Part shown: positions 61,561 to 64,000 of the stretch, piece by piece | Position numbering within the stretch: position 1 is the stretch's first letter | How the letters are laid out: each line of letters begins with the position of its first letter | Assembly: GCF_040802235.1 (NCBI RefSeq) | Contig: NC_133169.1 | Span: forward strand, 43,407,034 to 43,471,033 | Direction: 5' to 3' | DNA: 64,000 nt | Origin: Manis javanica | Lineage: Eukaryota > Chordata > Mammalia > Pholidota > Manidae | The notes under the pieces: model-generated | What the model saw: only the letters and a program-made list of their open reading frames with translations | What the model was told of the DNA's origin: nothing | The model's database searches: none | Position numbers and translations under genes: made by a program

Positions 61561-62505
61561 TTACATGAAGTGAGAGTCTTTGCCATGTGTCCTATGCAGC
61601 AATCCCAGCAGAGCCTGCTTCATGTCCTTGTTCCTGAGGCTGTAGATTACAGGGCTCACTGTTGGAGGTACCACAGTGTAGATCACAGAAAGCAGCCTCT
61701 CAGTAACTGATGGTGAGTTTGAAGGTGGTTTGAGATAAACAAAACAGGCAGTTATAATAAAAATGGTGAAAACAATGAGATGGGGAAGGCATGTGGAGAA
61801 AGCTCAAGACTGACTTTTCGTGGTAGGAATCTTCAGCACACTGGAGAAAATATAAATGTAAGAGATCATGATACAGATAAAACAAGACATGCCTAAACAC
61901 ATACCTAGTCCAATACTCACATAAACTATCATTGGTGTTTCAGAGCAGGACATCCTTAGTAATGAGGAGACATCACAGAAAAACTGTGGAATCACATTGG
62001 AGCCACAGAAGGGCATGGAAAATGTGCCAGCTGTGTACACAGCTCCAAATAACCCCCCAGTAACCCAGGAAACAGCAGCCATCAGGGCACAGGTGCCACC
62101 ACTCATGAAGACCTCATAGTGTAGGGGACAGCAAATCGCCACTTAGCGGTCATAGGACATGGCAGTGAGCACAAATATCTCACCTGCTGAAAAGGAAGTC
62201 ATTAAGAGTACTTGGGAAGCACACCCCAAAATGGAAATTGAAGTGTTGTGAGTTAGGTTGTTGACAATGAATTTTGGGATTGGGACAGACACGAGGAAGA
62301 CATCCAGTAAGGACAAATTCTTCAGGAAGAAGTACATGGGTGTTTGTAGCTGCAGGTCTAGGGCGATGAGAGTGATGATCAGGAGGTTACTCACTAGGAC
62401 AGCCAGGTAAACCACTAGGAAGAGCACACCGTGTACAATCTGGAGCTCCCAGACTTCAGAAAACCCCCGAAGAAAAAATACTGTTACAAAGGTGACATTG
62501 GCCAT
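61561..62505 (-). pseudogene. OR14-family-like olfactory receptor pseudogene
   Basis: The frame spans 314 codons plus TAA with no frameshift, but has two in-frame stops: codon 121 (TAA at 62143-62145), replacing the Tyr of the DRY motif, and codon 234 (TGA at 61804-61806), just before AFSTCLPH. Recognisable parts: MANVT at the N-terminus with an N-glycosylation site, LQTPMYFFLKNLSLLD after TM1, MSYDR at the end of TM3, QFFCDVSSLLRMSC in loop 2, and PVIYSLRN in TM7, where the usual NP is SP. The LSLLDVFLVSVPIPK and AFSTCLPH wording is typical of OR14 receptors. It belongs to a different subfamily from the three copies to the left. A possible splice acceptor CAG lies at 62525-62527. Function is lost unless both stops are read through. 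Confidence 0.92.
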
Positions 62506-62529
62506 GCTAGATTCTCCTCACTGCCTGTC

Positions 62530-63600
62530 GAGACAAGGAGATATGCAAAGGAACATCAATTTACACTTTCTAACAAGAATGATGTTGTTACCCAGAATAA
62601 CATCAGTGAGAAAGAGGCATATGCCTTCTTTAAATAACTCAAGAATTACTAACAAGTTCCTTTTTTAAAAAGTAATGGGATTCCATGATTTATGTGTGCA
62701 GTCAAATAGTCTTTGTGTGAGTTACACCTGCTCCTGTAGTCTCAACCTTAACTAACCACCAGAAAATATAATTTGAGCAAATAGAGGACTTTTACTGTAT
62801 ATCAATGGATATTTATATCATAGTGACATTGTTCTATGATTAATGAAAAATACTTTTGTTTTCAAACAATCCAAACTCCTGTCTTTAGGACTTTTATGGT
62901 ATTATCCCTAATAGTGTAACTGGAGCAATTTATCAGTTCTCCTTTGTTCTAAGTATTATGACCTCACATTTGTGCTATTTAATAATCCAACATAGCCAAA
63001 TAAATTTTTTTAACCTTACAGGTCTAAAGAAAGGAATATTAAAAATGATTCTATGTTCAATGACGGTATTGTCTTGAGATCATATAATTCACATATGTTG
63101 AACATTTTATTTATGTGTGTGAAAGAATTATTTAGGAAAATTTCAATTCCTTTGAATATGCACATGTGTAGAGAATGCTGTTATTAGGAAATGTTCCCAA
63201 AGGTTGATATTTTTCTAAGGGTGTATCTTAGAGTCACCATAATAAAATATCTTCCCCTATCTGAGTGAACATGTTTTCTTTGTCATGTGTTGTCTATTTT
63301 AATATCAGATATCTGCTTTCAGAGTTCAAAATGTTTCCTACATTATTATTTACTAGTACACATTTATTTATTTATTCTCTATTGGAAATATCAGGAAGTG
63401 CTCCATATTTATTGGGCACCAAACTGTTTGGTAGAGATGTATTTTTTTTGAAAGGCTTATTACTGAGAGCTTCCTGTCAATGTGAGGGGACAGACAATGA
63501 TGAATAAAAATACATATAAAAAAGAAAGAAAACCAATGGTGATGGGTGTCTTTAAAATAAGAAAAATCTATTATTTTAGAGATTAACAAAGTATTTATCT
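62530..63600. other. Upstream flank of the OR14-like pseudogene
   Basis: AT-rich sequence with no supported gene. The 80-codon frame at 63265-63507 has no recognisable motif. Confidence 0.45.
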
Positions 63601-63830
63601 GAGATTGGAGGTGGATGATTCGATTGCCCCCTGTTGGGGTGACCTTGAAACCGACCCACATGGGAAGAGAACGAGAATACAGGCCGGAGACCAGTGGGGG
63701 AGCCTCTCGGGGAGCAGGGCTCGCGCGGCAGAGTAGGGCGATGGGCGTCCAGGGCGCATGCGGAGGGTCTGTGCGTGGTGAGTGGCAAGAACACAGTGCA
63801 GACATCAGATGGCTTGGAAGGCATTTATCA
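63600..63830. other. GC-rich, CpG-containing patch of unknown nature
   Basis: An abrupt GC-rich block of about 200 bp with many CpGs sits in AT-rich DNA. Overlapping short frames on both strands (63615-63869 plus, 63368-63805 and 63576-63824 minus) are what GC-rich sequence produces by chance. It could be part of an LTR or another recent insertion; I cannot classify it. Confidence 0.4.
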
Positions 63831-64000
63831 CTCTATTCCAATTTTCTGGAGAAATACCCAGAAAGCTAGCAAAATAGGAACAAGAGTGAAAAAATATGTT
63901 GATGTCCTCCCTAAATTTCACAAAATTCTTTAAGACTCACAAATCATTATTTTGGAATAGTGTTTTAACAATAGAAACATTTTACCAATAGAAAATTGAA

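Overview
The window looks like nuclear DNA of a placental mammal. It is AT-rich and gene-poor, with many LINE-1 (L1) fragments of several ages, endogenous retroviral sequence, dinucleotide microsatellites, and four olfactory receptor (OR) loci whose coding region is a single exon, as is typical of mammalian ORs. I see no bacterial or phage gene organisation. I could not identify the species. I saw no obvious copies of the abundant tRNA-derived SINEs expected in dog, cow, pig or horse, which points to another lineage, but this was judged by eye only.

Left two-thirds (about 1.0-42.2 kb): an inverted triplication. Three copies of one OR block lie in minus, plus, minus orientation. Copy A (OR at 7278-8219, minus) is an intact 313-codon receptor. 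Copy B (23651-24592, plus) is open over 313 codons but has lost several residues conserved in the family. Copy C (36282-37206, minus) is a pseudogene with a lost start codon, a stop at codon 120, a 2-bp deletion and an early terminal stop. Copies A and B share inverted flanks from about 1.0-13.6 kb against 18.8-29.8 kb. Copies B and C share inverted flanks from about 18.4-26.9 kb against 31.0-42.2 kb. Later insertions distinguish the copies: a 445-bp solo LTR in A only (5527-5971) and a 3-kb L1 in C only (31956-34924), which hit nearly the same ancestral site.

Centre (about 42.2-53.0 kb): mostly L1, including one L1 nested inside another with matching target-site duplications, then older L1/HAL1-like fragments.

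Right part: a complete minus-strand gammaretrovirus-like (class I) endogenous provirus at 53515-59598. It has two 525-bp LTRs differing at 5 positions, a CTCG target-site duplication, a proline-tRNA primer-binding site, a polypurine tract and a broken env transmembrane remnant, but no recognisable gag or pol. Its core has almost no open reading frame, yet the LTRs are nearly identical, so it was probably already defective when it inserted and was mobilised in trans. Beyond it lies an OR14-family-like pseudogene (61561-62505, minus) with two in-frame stops.

Functionally, at most two of the four OR loci could encode a receptor. Each of the four has a plausible 3' splice site just upstream of the start, consistent with non-coding 5' exons. 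Nothing in the window resembles an undescribed multi-gene system. The most unusual items are the inverted OR triplication and the young, non-coding provirus.
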